A stretch of 64,000 nucleotides of DNA. Origin: Galeopsis tetrahit (taxonomy: Eukaryota; Streptophyta; Magnoliopsida; Lamiales; Lamiaceae). The translations under genes were made by a program, and so were the position numbers. Below, piece by piece: positions 10,953 through 21,239 of the stretch; positions within the stretch are counted from its first letter, which is position 1, and every line of letters begins with the position of its first letter. Where the stretch lies: positions 113,064 through 177,063 of the forward strand of contig CAVLYN010000195.1 of the NCBI GenBank assembly GCA_963675135.1, in the 5' to 3' direction. The notes below the pieces were generated by a model. The model was not told the DNA's origin. It saw nothing but the letters and a program-made list of their open reading frames with translations, and made no database searches.

Positions 10953-11967
10953 GTAGGTGTGTATACGTATTGCACTTTAGTGATATAGGGATCTTTTTAT
11001 TATTTATATTTTTCTCATCTTCTTTTTATTACATCAACTCACCCAGTTTCACCATAAGGTACTCGTTTTTTTCTTAACATTAATTAAGGAACAGAACATT
11101 ATATGTGTAGTCGGTTGTTGAGGTAGGAAGATAGAAAAAATAAAGTAGAAAGAAATGTACAAAAATGAAAAGGTAGAAAGATAAGAAAAAGGTAGTGAGA
11201 TTGTTTATTGGTATTAAATGTGATAAAGTTATTTTTTAAGAGACATATAGTATGTGTATTTTTACTTTATTGGAAAGAGAATCTTTTGTTAGCGTCTAAA
11301 AATAATTACATATGATGTAAATAAGAGATGTTTGAAGGAAATTTTTAAAAGAGAAAAAAATTATTTTTTTCAAATAAAAAAATGTTCAATTAAAAATAAT
11401 TGATGGAGTAATTTGTAGTGAAATCGAATTTCATCATAATGTGTAACATCTTACTCCTATGTAAAAACTATGTTTATTTGATTAACCAATAATTGACCAC
11501 AATTACTTAACATATGTAACTAATTTGATTTTGAAAAAAACTGAGTTCCATATAACCACCCAATGTTATGCACAATACACCAGTCTTATATCGGTGGGTG
11601 CATTTACAAGGTTTGTGCATATATTATTTTTAAAACTAAATTTTCACCCGTGCATTTTTTTTTTTTTTTAATCTATCTTACTAACGGTGTCTTTATATAT
11701 AATTTGCGTGTTTACCAAAAGATTTTTTTTTATATTAACTGCTTTGAACAAAAGACCTATCTTTCTCCTCTTTCATTTACTCTTTCATTTATGTCATCTA
11801 TAAAAATTCTTGTGCAATGCATGTGTCTCTGTGGCTGTTTTAATTTTCTTATAGTCAATAATATAATAAGTATACATATATATAGATGTGTTTAAAACTC
11901 TCTCCTAGATAAGTTGTGTTTGTATTTTATGCGCACCAGCATAAAATACTAATACCCATTTTTTTTA
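10953..11967. other. Non-coding; older diverged repeat of 25735-26120
   Basis: 11210-11580 aligns with 25735-26120 and 53455-53810 with clear divergence (shared words tttttactttattgga, cgaatttcatcataatgtgt, accaataatt). This is an older duplication within the unit, independent of the 41-kb event. The rest is AT-rich with no coding sequence recognised. Confidence 0.55.
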
Positions 11968-11969
11968 TA

Positions 11970-12251
11970 CTCCCTCCATCCCGCAATTACTTTCACATTT
12001 TCCTTTTTAAGACGTCCCACAATTACTTTCACACCCTTAAAATGGAAAATCTTTTATATACTCCACCCTCACAGTATCCTCAAATTTACACAAATGACAT
12101 TACCTTTTCTCCACACATACACAAAAGTCAGCTCATTTCTTTACTTTATACATAAAGGTTTAAAAAATTACCCCTAAAAATCCCCACTAAATTCACTTTT
12201 CTTATTACACGTGCCATTTCACATGATAAAGTAAAGATGTGACGGAGGGAG
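11970..12251. mobile_element. Stowaway-type MITE
   Basis: Termini CTCCCTCCATCCCGCAATTA at the left and gtgacggagggag at the right are inverted, flanked by TA at 11968-11969 and 12252-12253. The CTCCCTCC terminus with TA duplication is typical of Tc1/mariner-derived Stowaway MITEs. 282 bp, no coding capacity. Located in the part deleted from copy 2. Confidence 0.85.
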
Positions 12252-12253
12252 TA

Positions 12254-12740
12254 ATACATTATAGAGCAAGATACATTTGAACATTTCTGATTGGAAGATA
12301 TTTTCCCTCGATCAAGCCTAATTGTTAATAGTTCAATATTTTGGCCACTCAACATGATAAAGAGAATGTTTACATTCTATGCAATTAAAAAATAAAGAGA
12401 CGTACTACTATCTTTACAATACTGAAAGCATAAATACCTCAAATCTTCACATCTTTCCTCAAATATTTAAATTTGCACCTACATTAATAGGATTCCTTCC
12501 GTTTAATATAATTCTCACAATGTTGTTTATTTTTGTGGTTGACATGTTTTATTGATTTTTTTATTGCCTAGTTTAAGTTACTTTCCCGCTTAAATTCATA
12601 ATTATTATTAAAGTTCGAGTTTACATGCATTTTCTAACAAAATTAAATACTATGAGATCAAAAGTTAAACAGCTAGAATCAATTATTTTATGCGTTAACT
12701 GCTATATATAATCAATAAGCAGAATAATTAAGTAACCGAA
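12254..12740. other. Non-coding; older repeat shared with 21045-21235
   Basis: 12500-12740 aligns with 21010-21235 and in part with 31780-31880 (shared words ctttcccgcttaaattcata, ttttatgcgttaactgct, agcagaataattaagtaacc). Nothing else recognised. Confidence 0.55.
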
Positions 12741-13344
12741 TTTTATCGCCTCTACTTGCTCTCCTCAAGCCAAAATATCCGAGAATTGATTGCCGTTTCC
12801 TAAAACATCATCGCCGTGTGTATCAAATTTTATCGCCTCTACTTGCCCTCCTCAAGCCCTCGCTACACATGCACAATCGTGAAAATTGCCCAAAATATGT
12901 GACCGAGAGGACTCGGCCACGCAACCTCACGGCCTCTACCTACCCTCCTGTCGCCAAAATATCCGAGAATTGATTGCCGTTTCCTAAAACATCATCGTCG
13001 TGGGTATCAAATTTTATCGCCTCTCCTTGCCCTCCTCAAGCCCTAGCTACACATGCACAATCGTGAAAATTGCCCAAAATATGTGACCGAGAGGACTCGA
13101 CCACGCAACCTCACGGCCTCTACCTACCCTCCTGTCGCCAAAATATCCGAGAATTGATTGCCGTTTCCTAAAACATCATCGTCGTGGGTATCAAATTTTA
13201 TCGCCTCTACTTGCCCTCCACAAGCCTTCGCTACACATGCACAATCGTGAAAATTGCCCAAAATATGTGACCGAGAGGACTCGGCCACGCAACCTCACGG
13301 CCTCTAAGTTTCAAAGAGGCGGCGCCCTGTCAAATAGGACACAA
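12741..13344. repeat. 184-bp tandem repeat array, three units
   Basis: The marker atatccgagaattgattgcc occurs at 12775, 12959 and 13143, an exact period of 184 bp. Each unit contains ttttatcgcctctacttgcc, acacatgcacaatcgtgaaa and gtgaccgagaggactcg. A diverged single unit lies at 33300-33520 and a fourth at 62598-62799. The array ends at aggacacaa, where truncated gag begins. No reading frame spans units, so it is probably non-coding. Confidence 0.9.
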
Positions 13345-13829
13345 GATCTAATTTAACAGCAACTTGAAGTTTGTTTTCCTTGATCTGGTCAGTTCCTTCC
13401 ACACATTAGAGCTAATGTGTCCCAAATCTCCTTTACAGTTGTGCAGTGAAACACTCTACCCATTATAGCATTTGGATTGGTCTGATATATGGTGTTCATT
13501 GCTACATAGTTGAGATTCTGCTTCTTTCTTTCTTCAGGAGTGAGCTCATCATCATCTTTTGGAATTTCTTGTGCTCCAGTTGCTCTTTGGGCTTCTGTAA
13601 CATTTGTGTTAGGTTTCATGAACACAAATGGACCTTTAGTGATCACCCTTAGCATTTCATCATGGAGACAGGCCAAGTGAGCTCTCATCCTTATCTTCCA
13701 GAAGTCATAATTCTCAATAGAGAACATAGGCAGTTTCTGGTAAGATATCTTGTTGATGGGGTTGTTTCCCATAGTAGTAGGTGGTGGAACAGCTACACCA
13801 GAATTCTCAGAAGAAGATGTGTTAGGCAT
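13345..13829 (-). pseudogene. Copia gag fragment (frameshifted, 3'-truncated)
   Basis: Starts MPNTSSSENSGVAVPP and contains the copia gag pattern NYDFWKIRMRAHLA and VKEIWDTLALMC. The open frame stops at CGRN, but a +1 shift continues with EGTDQIKENKL, the usual next motif, so one frameshift is certain. Homology ends at 13345 at the 184-bp repeat. The start lies 99 bp downstream of a tRNA-Met primer site, so this is the 5' internal region of an element whose pol is missing. The copy at 62800-63284 has the same frameshift, with four or five amino-acid changes. Confidence 0.88.
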
Positions 13830-13927
13830 AGTGGATAATCAGAAATAATGAATATCACAAAAAGTGCACAAGTAGATCAGTTTAGGTAACCAAAGTTGAT
13901 CCTCAAAGCAGTGGTCTTTAAACCCCT

Positions 13928-13939
13928 GCTCTGATACCA
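13928..13939 (-). other. Primer binding site (initiator tRNA-Met)
   Basis: Minus strand TGGTATCAGAGC, the complement of the 3' end of plant initiator tRNA-Met, two bases past the LTR end (accaaca, ag, then tggtatc). It fixes the orientation: the internal region with gag lies toward lower coordinates. Confidence 0.9.
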
Positions 13940-13941
13940 CT

Positions 13942-15360
13942 TGTTGGTCCCAAAAAGGAGTGTAACACGTGTATGGGGGGGGGGGAATACACGTGTATGT
14001 GTTTTTCAAAAACTTTTGTAAGTAATCAACACAAATAATCAGAGTCAAGTAAGTTACACAGTATGTCAAGTCCTATGAAAATACTAACAGTAGATTCTAA
14101 GAGATCTTAACAGTATGCAACTTGTATGCGGAATAAATGATAGGCCCTATTATACTCCTTAAATAATGTGCACTTAAATACTAAGTTATCAAATAGCAAA
14201 TAGCAGTTATAACAACACAAGAGTTAAAGCAATAAGATAAATGCAGTAAGTAAGAACACAAGATGTATAGTGGTTCGGAGACTAAACTGCTCCTACGTCC
14301 ACTCTTCCTAATTTAATAGGATAATTCCTTAATCACTTTGGAATTAACTTGTTTTTACAGTGCCAAGGTGCACTCTACTTCTTCTTCTTCTCTTCTCTTG
14401 ATTTCTTACAACCTTCTCTCGTTCCAATACTCTCAATCACTACTACGAACTCAACAATACTCTCAGACTATCTCTCAAGGTGAAAGTAGGGTTTTGTTCT
14501 AGTACCAACTAAGTGTGATATCCTTTACAATTTAAGAACAAATGTAAAGGCTAGGATATCACTGTCTAGGCTTTGAATAATCAAACAATAAGCTTGCCTA
14601 GTGGGGACTAAAGGTAACACTCACAAATGAATATGCTTAAAAGCTTTAATCTATCGAGTGTTTTGAATACTTTTGAATGCTAAAATATTGCTCTAGAATG
14701 CGTATGGCTTGTATCTTGATGTATGTCCCGTCCGTAATCTTGAAATGATTCAAGATGTGGCCTATTTATAGATGAAGCAAACTATCCGTTGGTGGAGATA
14801 GCAACCTTATCCATAAATTTGAACTTTCAAATTGTTCAGGGGCCTGCATGCAAATAGTACATGCAATTACGTCCATTCTGAATTATGCATTCCATTCTCA
14901 GAATTTGTTATGCGCAGTGACAGGTGGCACTCATTCTTTGGCTAATTTGGAATAATTCTGTCCTTCCCGCTAACGGCCTCGTACTGGGTAAGGTGCCTAG
15001 TCATTCCTCGTCTTTGTCCATAAGTATGCCAAGTCCAAGGTATATGGATATCCAAATTCATCATACTTGACTTTTGTCGTCCAGCATACTTGTCTTCATG
15101 AATCCTTGTCACTTTCTTCATAACACTTCAGCTCCTTGTCTTCAATGATACTTGTCTTCATGTGCTTTGTGCTTTCAGGTCATTTGTCATAGATTCAAAG
15201 AATAATCTATCTAATAAAAATTAAAGCTCCCTAACATATATGAGCTTTTCTAACCTGAAAATCTAGACTTGGCAATTCATCATACTTGGGGTTTCTCTTA
15301 GGGTTTTGGTATCAAATCAAAATCAAATTTTCTTTTATTAATATAAACCATATCCCAACA
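13942..15360 (-). mobile_element. Sirevirus-like copia LTR (1419 bp)
   Basis: On the minus strand it runs from TGTTGGGATATGG to GGGACCAACA, with TG..CA ends, a polypurine tract upstream and a primer site downstream. A TATA-like CTATAAATAGG lies at 14761-14771 (minus). LTR length, PBS type and an extra 3' ORF fit the Sirevirus lineage. The single LTR has internal sequence on both sides (3' ORF on one, gag on the other), so it is not an ordinary solo LTR. Confidence 0.85.
13965..13996. repeat. G11 tract inside a perfect 10-bp inverted repeat
   Basis: acacgtgtat at 13965-13974 and atacacgtgt at 13987-13996 are exact complements and enclose eleven G residues. On the element's sense strand the loop is C-rich. 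The site is 24 bp from the LTR end, in U5. The homologous LTR at 63420-63452 keeps the stem with a longer G run. Confidence 0.85.
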
Positions 15361-15374
15361 ATTTCCCCCTTTTT
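15361..15374 (-). other. Polypurine tract
   Basis: Minus strand aaaaagggggaaat directly precedes the LTR start TGTTGGG. This is the primer site for plus-strand DNA synthesis and marks this side as the 3' end of an element. Confidence 0.85.
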
Positions 15375-15804
15375 GATGATGCCAAAACCTACTTACTTCA
15401 AAAGATCCATAGGGATTTCTTTTTCAGTAGATTTGACAAAAACAGGACAACTAGCATGTATATTCTATACTTAGAAAAATTTCACATAATAAATTCAGAT
15501 AATTAACCTAAAAAGGGCTAAGTTCTCTGAGTTCTATAAAACTTGATCTAAGCAGGAATCAAATTAAAATCATTTTGCTAGAGCCTATTTTTAGGAAAAA
15601 ATATCACAAGTATAAAGACTCAAAAATTGTTGTCCAGTGCATACGATCGATAATCATCATCCGAAATAAGATAGCACAGTAATAAGAGCAGAAAGTTGTA
15701 GGTTCTAGCTCTTAAGGAGCAACAATTGAATGGAAAAAAATAAACATAGATTAAAGAGTTCATAATCGTTCGAAATTGAATCTTGACTTGACCTTCAGCA
15801 GTCA

Positions 15805-17994
15805 TCACTTGGCTGCATCTGACTTTTTCTTCAGGAAGGTTGGGCGTTCCTTGAACAGTGGAGTCAACCCATATGATGCAAAGTGTCTATTCTTCAAAGC
15901 GATGACCTCCTCGTTCTTCCCAATCAAGTCTTCCTCCTTGACAAGTTGCACAAACTCATCAGTAATTGTTTTCCTGTCAATGCCTTTTCCATCAGCCTTC
16001 ATTGGTGGATTCCAGAAAATCTGTTCAGGAGCCTTGACAATCACTTTCTCCTTCTGAGCAGCTCCAAGAATCTTTGTTTACAAATCTGGATAATTCTCCA
16101 TCATAAAGCCTTCATAAAGACCATAAATGTCTTCAAAGTCTCCCCATCTCTTCACAACAAAGAAGAGATGATCCCATACTCTATTGGCTTCTTCCCAAGC
16201 ACCATTGAGTTCAGCAGGAACCCAACTGTCAGTATGAGGGATCCTTTTCAAGGTTTCAGACTTCCTCTTGGCTCTATTTTACATCATCAAAGCATAAGAA
16301 CTCTTGTAAGACTTAGAATTTCCTGGATTAAAGTCTTTGTGCCTCTTCAACCTGCACTCTTCAGCATCTATGAACATCTTAGTCCTTTCTTCTATGACAA
16401 GCTTCCTCACTCCTTTTCTAGTTTCTGCATCTTGTCCAGCTCCTTCTGCAAAGATGTTTGCAACTTCTTCAAACACATGAGCTTTGTCTTTCACAAGATC
16501 AGCAGCAGTAACTTCAGGAGAAGCTCTTCTAACAGGCAGTTTATCTTCCCTTCTAATCAAGGTTGAAATTTCCATTTCCTCATCATCATCTGGTTCACTG
16601 GACTTGTACTTCTTACTCTTCTCTTGGTCAGAAATATCAGCAAGCTTCTTTCTCTTCAAATTTGGTTTCCTTATTTTTCCACTTCTAGTTTTGGGACAGT
16701 CCTCCTCTTCTGTCACATCAGTAATTTCCAAAACTTTTGCTTTCCCCTTTCCCTTGCTACCTTCCCCCTTACTCTTTTCATCCTCCTTCAACAAATCTTC
16801 CCCCTTCTTCTTATTTTCCCCCCTTTTGGCATCATCAAATGCCTCAAGGTTGATGGGGTCAGCAGAGTTGGCATCAATCTTAGCCACAGTAAGTGAGAAT
16901 TCTTGTTGGTAGGTGTCCATCCTTTTTATTTGGACAGAAATGGGATCAACATGATTCAATAGAAAGACAGAAATAGTGGAACTTACAGACTCTTCCACTT
17001 GCTTCTTCACAGCCTGATCAACTTGGGTCCTCATCATCTTGATTATGCCTTCCAAGTTGTCTTTGAATAAATCAGAAGCAGCATTTAGTGAACTCTTGAT
17101 GGTCTCTCTAATCAGTTGATCTCTTTGACTCCCCATTGATTGAGTCAGCTTTTCAATGTCCTTTGGCAGCATCTGGGAAATCTCTTCCTTCTCCTTGGCA
17201 ACATCATCCTTTATCTTCAGAATTTCATCTTTGTCCTTCTTGATCAACTCTTTCTCAGTGTGGAAGTATGTGGTAACAGCATCTGACATGATCTTTGATG
17301 ACTCTCCAATTTTGAGGGTTGAGTCCTTCACTTCCTTTCCAACATTGTCCATCTTCTTATCAAAGGTCTCAAAACCTTTTTCAATAGCTTCTAGCTTGAT
17401 AGTTGTGGAGTTCATCTTCTCTTCCAAACTCTCTACCTTGATACATAAATCCATATCATTGTTATCAATGGTTTCTTCCAGGTTCTCCATCCTCCTTGTC
17501 ATCCTTCTTGCCTTTGTATTCAAATTGAGCAAAGATTTGTGCTGGGCTTCATTTGTGGGAATGATAGTTTCATCCAAACTATCTCTGACATACTTTCCCA
17601 TGTTTAGGCATAAGCCTACAAAATTCTCCAGCCTCTTCCTCTCAACTTCATTAATTTGTTCAATCTCAGTATTGGACTCCTCCAGCACAGCCTTCATCCT
17701 TCCTTCCTCCTTATCAATGATGCAGACTTCAGTCAATGGAGAAGCATCTAAGTGAATTGGGAACTCCATCGAAGTTGATGGTGCTGCAGCTATTGCCTCA
17801 TTTTCCAAGGGCTTCTTCATAGCAGCTGGTTCCTCAGTCTTCACAGCTTCTTTCTGAGCAATATTGGCCTCTACTTCATCTTTCTTGGCCTCAACTTCAG
17901 CGACTTCAGCAGGAGTTGACTCATTCAACTTAGCATCATGAATGTTAGGACTTTCAGCAGTTTTCTCAGTTGGAGGTTTAAAAATTACAATCTC
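15805..17994 (-). pseudogene. Coiled-coil 3' ORF of Sirevirus-like element (5'-truncated)
   Basis: One frame is open from 17994 to 16279, and the same frame continues past two stop codons (after SSYALMM and after MENYPDL) to KKSDAAK at 15805, so about 730 codons were once joined. There is no start codon: the first visible residues, NEIVIFKPPTEKTA, abut the dispersed block at 17995. The protein is very rich in E and K, with a long predicted coiled coil (roughly VESLEEKMNS through VDQAVKKQVEES), then basic stretches such as GEGSKGKGKAKV and TRSGKIRKPNLKRKK. It lies directly upstream of the PPT, the position of the additional ORF of Sireviruses. I see no obvious membrane segment. Function unknown. 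A 1-kb part survives in copy 2 (47762-48776). Confidence 0.72.
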
Positions 17995-17997
17995 ATT

Positions 17998-18201
17998 AGA
18001 AGGTTTTTAACTTACGAAGAAAATGAGAATAAGAATTAACCTGACAGCCTAAAGATCGAAACATGAACGTGTACTCACTTGTGAAAATAACTTAAGCGGC
18101 GGATTGGGATTTTCGACTTATATATATATATATATATATCTATGGTTATATTATAAGATAAGGTTTTGGTTATGTATAAACGGAAAAATTGAACTTTTAG
18201 T

Positions 18202-18244
<43 letters not shown>

Positions 18245-18665
18245 TTATATTACCCAATTCACTATTGGTCCCAATAATTGAAAGTAGTCATTTTTGTGCA
18301 AATTTGATCCCTTCCGTTAGTTTTCGGATGGAAACCGTTACTTTGAAAAATATATTAAAAATAAATAAATTATCTCAGTTATAAATTAATTGAAATTTTT
18401 TATATTATTTAAAAAATCAACAAATAATTTTTTTTCAAACTAAATAATACCATATGGAAAATCGAAAATGAACCTCCTCATATATGTTCAGATTTTATCT
18501 TACATATATATTTTATATCTTGAGTAGTGAATACCAAATAAATGTTTTTATGTTTTATTGTAAAGAATACATCATATATCTGTAATAAGAGGAAAGAAAA
18601 TACAAGATATATTATTTCAAAGAAGTAAATATCTTGTGATATATAATAAGAATTGTGCATTTAAC
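17998..18665. repeat. 640-bp dispersed block
   Basis: Second occurrence of the block described at 1-330, here complete from cattagaaggtttttaact to gtgcatttaact. It contains (AT)n tracts at 18120-18140 and 18204-18242. The latter is expanded relative to other copies. Confidence 0.8.
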
Positions 18666-18780
18666 TCTACAATACTAGCTCTATTTAAATAATGGACCTC
18701 ATCCTGATTTAAAGAATAATAAAATTACAAAAATGAATATTTTATTAACCAGAAAAAATAAAATGAATAAATATATATTT

Positions 18781-19140
18781 TATCAATTTAAGCATACGCA
18801 CGGGGCTGCACTCGCGCTTCTTGGAAAGCCGCGGGTTGCATCCGCGCCTCTTGAAAGAATTAAATAAAGAAAATTAATTAAAAAAATTGAATGTATATAG
18901 AGGCGCGCCTCTGACACAAAAATTTGTCTTTTTTTTTCTCTCTCCTTCCTTTTCTTTACAACGCACATTTTTTTTCTGTTCATTTCGTGCATTCTCTTTC
19001 TCTTTTTTTTTAAATTTTTTTTTAATCAATTTAAGCCTAGGCACGGGGCTGCACTCGCGCTTCTTGGAAAGCCGCGGGTTGCATCCGCGCCTCTTGAAAG
19101 AATTAAATAAAGAAAATTAATGAAAATTAACAAAAATCTG
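18781..19140. repeat. GC-box tandem repeat, two units
   Basis: Units of about 240 bp begin tatcaatttaagc (about 18781 and 19022). Each holds a 50-bp GC-rich box (ctgcactcgcgcttcttgga, then gccgcgggttgcatccgcgc) in otherwise AT- and CT-rich DNA. Between the boxes is the 12-bp palindrome gaggcgcgcctc at 18900-18911. Related units lie at 38226-38640, 40150-40610, 49520-49890 and 62250-62597. Confidence 0.85.
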
Positions 19141-19203
19141 CTCTCTTTTTTTCTCTCTCTTTTACTTTTCTCTACAACGCAAAAATCTCGCTTCCTGAAA
19201 ATC

Positions 19204-19756
19204 CCCTCGCTGCCATGTTAGCCCTAATGCCTCAGCCTTCTACTGTGTTGTGCCGCCTGCTGCTGCTGCTACAAATCTCGACAATTCATGGCCTAATTTC
19301 CCTTACCAGGTACTTTTTCTGTCTTTTTTATTTTATTTGTTTTATACTTTATAGTTAATATGGGTTATCACTGGCTTAATTAATTTTTCTTATTAGGAAA
19401 CACCACTCTTCAGGCCGGAGGAAAGCGTCATGTACGGCTTCGATTACCCGAACGCGAATCTCCACACCTCGCTGCCGATCATGCCGCCTTCCGATCAAGA
19501 TTTCGCCATGTTCGACACCATGATGCCCGAACTCGCGCGGGCAAGAGATGTCGAAAATGGCGGAATTCGGAATGTATACCCGCCGCAGCAGCCGTCTCTT
19601 GATCCACTCGCTCCACTCAATCACATCAAGAATATTGAGACTCTCATGGCTTCATTCGTGCAGCAGGCGGCAGCTGCACGTGCTCCTGTCTCCCTGCTGT
19701 CCTACGACGGCGGGGATTTCGGTTTCTCCGGAACCGAGTGGGGTTATTACCCTTAA
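19204..19756 (+). CDS. Small unrecognised protein, two exons, N-terminus unclear
   Basis: Exon 2 (19397-19756) is open and encodes ETPLFRPEESVMYGFDYPNA and, at the C-terminus, LLSYDGGDFGFSGTEWGYYP. A good 87-bp intron (19310-19396, ccag/gtacttt to ttattag/gaa) joins in phase to an upstream open stretch that reads VVPPAAAATNLDNSWPNFPY. That stretch has no ATG before a TGA near 19195. The first internal ATG is the M of MYGFDY, giving 108 aa. Copy 2 keeps the whole frame: the only upstream indel adds one GCT codon, and exon 2 differs at two residues (F to S, E to K). It is acidic and rich in proline and alanine, with no domain I can name. It could be a fragment of a transcription-factor-like gene carried here by transposition. 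Expression is untested. Confidence 0.5.
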
Positions 19757-20093
19757 TTAATTTAATTACTAGTGTTGGTTTGCTATAAATTGAGCGTTTG
19801 TTCAATAATAAGGAATTAATTTAATTACTAGGATAATATAAGTTCGTTGTCATATGACATGGGAGCACCCTACGTGCGTGCATTAAGGTGTTTAGGGCCT
19901 GCATTTTCAAGAATTAACTAATTTTACTCCCATTTTGCGCTACTTTACTCTTCCACACACTAAACCACACAAATTTTTATGTTCTATGTGCATATTTAAT
20001 TGGTTATTTATATAATTCTCACGGTATATATTGTTTATTTTTGTGGTTGACACATTTTATTGTCTAGTAAATATACCTAGTGAATGATCAAAC
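19757..20093. other. 3' flank of small gene, non-coding
   Basis: AT-rich. The stretch 19905-20070 (tgcattttcaagaattaact, gtggttgacacattttattg) is repeated with divergence at 20910-21070, a local duplication. Copy 2 has a 130-bp deletion here (about 50610). Confidence 0.55.
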
Positions 20094-20434
20094 AAATATC
20101 CACAAATTATATATACCATAAATATATATATATATATATATATTAATAATTTAAAAATTAAAACATACGGAAAAATATAAAACTTGGCATAGATAAGCTG
20201 ACATGTGATGTAGAATCGGCTACACTGCACGTGATGGAATAAATTTGCCAGTTGTCATCCTTAGAAATATCCACAAATTATATATACCATAAATATATAA
20301 ATACATATTTTAATAATTTAAAAATTGAAACATACGAAAAACTACGAAATGCGGCACACATAAGCTGACACGTGTTGTGGAATTGGCTACACTTGGTGGA
20401 ATAAATCTGCCATTTGTCATCCTTAGATTTATAA
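20094..20434. repeat. 171-bp tandem direct repeat with CACGTG words
   Basis: The phrase aaatatccacaaattatata starts at 20094 and again at 20265. Both units continue with a taagctgaca(c/t)gtg segment and end with gtcatccttaga. The second is diverged. Words like acacgtg and gcacgtg could serve as G-box elements for the exon at 20613, but this is only inference. Confidence 0.75.
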
Positions 20435-20612
20435 AGGTTAATTGATCTATAAATTATGATTTGAACATTAATCACACTTTTTTAATCTATTTTTTATTAG
20501 GGCCCTGCGTTTTCAAGAATTGACTAATTGGTTAATTATATAATTCTCACGATGCTGTTTATTTTTAATTTTTAATTTTTTAGGGTTGCAACATGAATAA
20601 CAATTATTTGTA

Positions 20613-20660
20613 ATGGCTCCAATGAGAAAAAGAACCCGACATATAGCAGATAAATCTGAG
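20613..20660 (+). pseudogene. Orphan first exon of an F-box/LRR gene
   Basis: Exactly 48 bp, encoding MAPMRKRTRHIADKSE followed by a GTTTAA donor. Exon 1 of the F-box gene (6426-6473 and 46847-46894) is also 48 bp, encodes MAPIRKRARLTAARAQ and is followed by a GTTTGG donor. No matching F-box exon 2 follows before the CACTA element at 21638, so only the first exon and its upstream DNA remain. Preserved in copy 2 at 51250-51297 without amino-acid change. Confidence 0.6.
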
Positions 20661-21239
20661 GTTTAATTAATTTGGTTGTTTTGGTACTAATTTATATGTT
20701 CATGTAAATTTTATTTTTTCAAATAATGCTAATAATCATATTGTTTAATTGTTTTGACGTTGATACTTAATTGACTGTCGCTTGCATGATCGATCAATGA
20801 GTGCGGGGATAAAAACGGTGAAACAATATGATATTATTATATGTTTATACCACCATTAACCTTTGTTGATTAAATACATCTTGTGATAAAATGATGAGTC
20901 TAATTTTATGAGCTTGCATTTTCAAGAATTGACTAATTTTACTCTCATTTTCCGTACTTTACTCTTTCACACTAAACCATGCACACTTTTATGTTCTAAT
21001 TGGTTATTTATATAATTCTTACAGTGCTGTTTATTTTTGTGGTTGACACGTTTTATTGTATAGTTTAAATTACTTTCCCGCTTAAATTCATAATTATTAT
21101 TAAAGTTTTAGTTTACATGCATTTTCTAACAAAATTAAATACTATGAGATCAAAAGTTAAAACAGCTAGAATCAATTATTTTATGCGTTAACTGCTATAT
21201 ATAATCAATAAGCAGAATAATTAAGTAACCGAAACAAAT

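Noticed and set aside
12741..13344. CRISPR-like array
   Set aside because: The 184-bp units are contiguous tandem repeats without spacer structure, in a plant genome.
16484..17755. Long plus-strand frames of 142-227 aa opposite the coiled-coil ORF
   Set aside because: They are antisense shadows: K/E-rich coding on the minus strand gives S/F-rich open frames on the plus strand.
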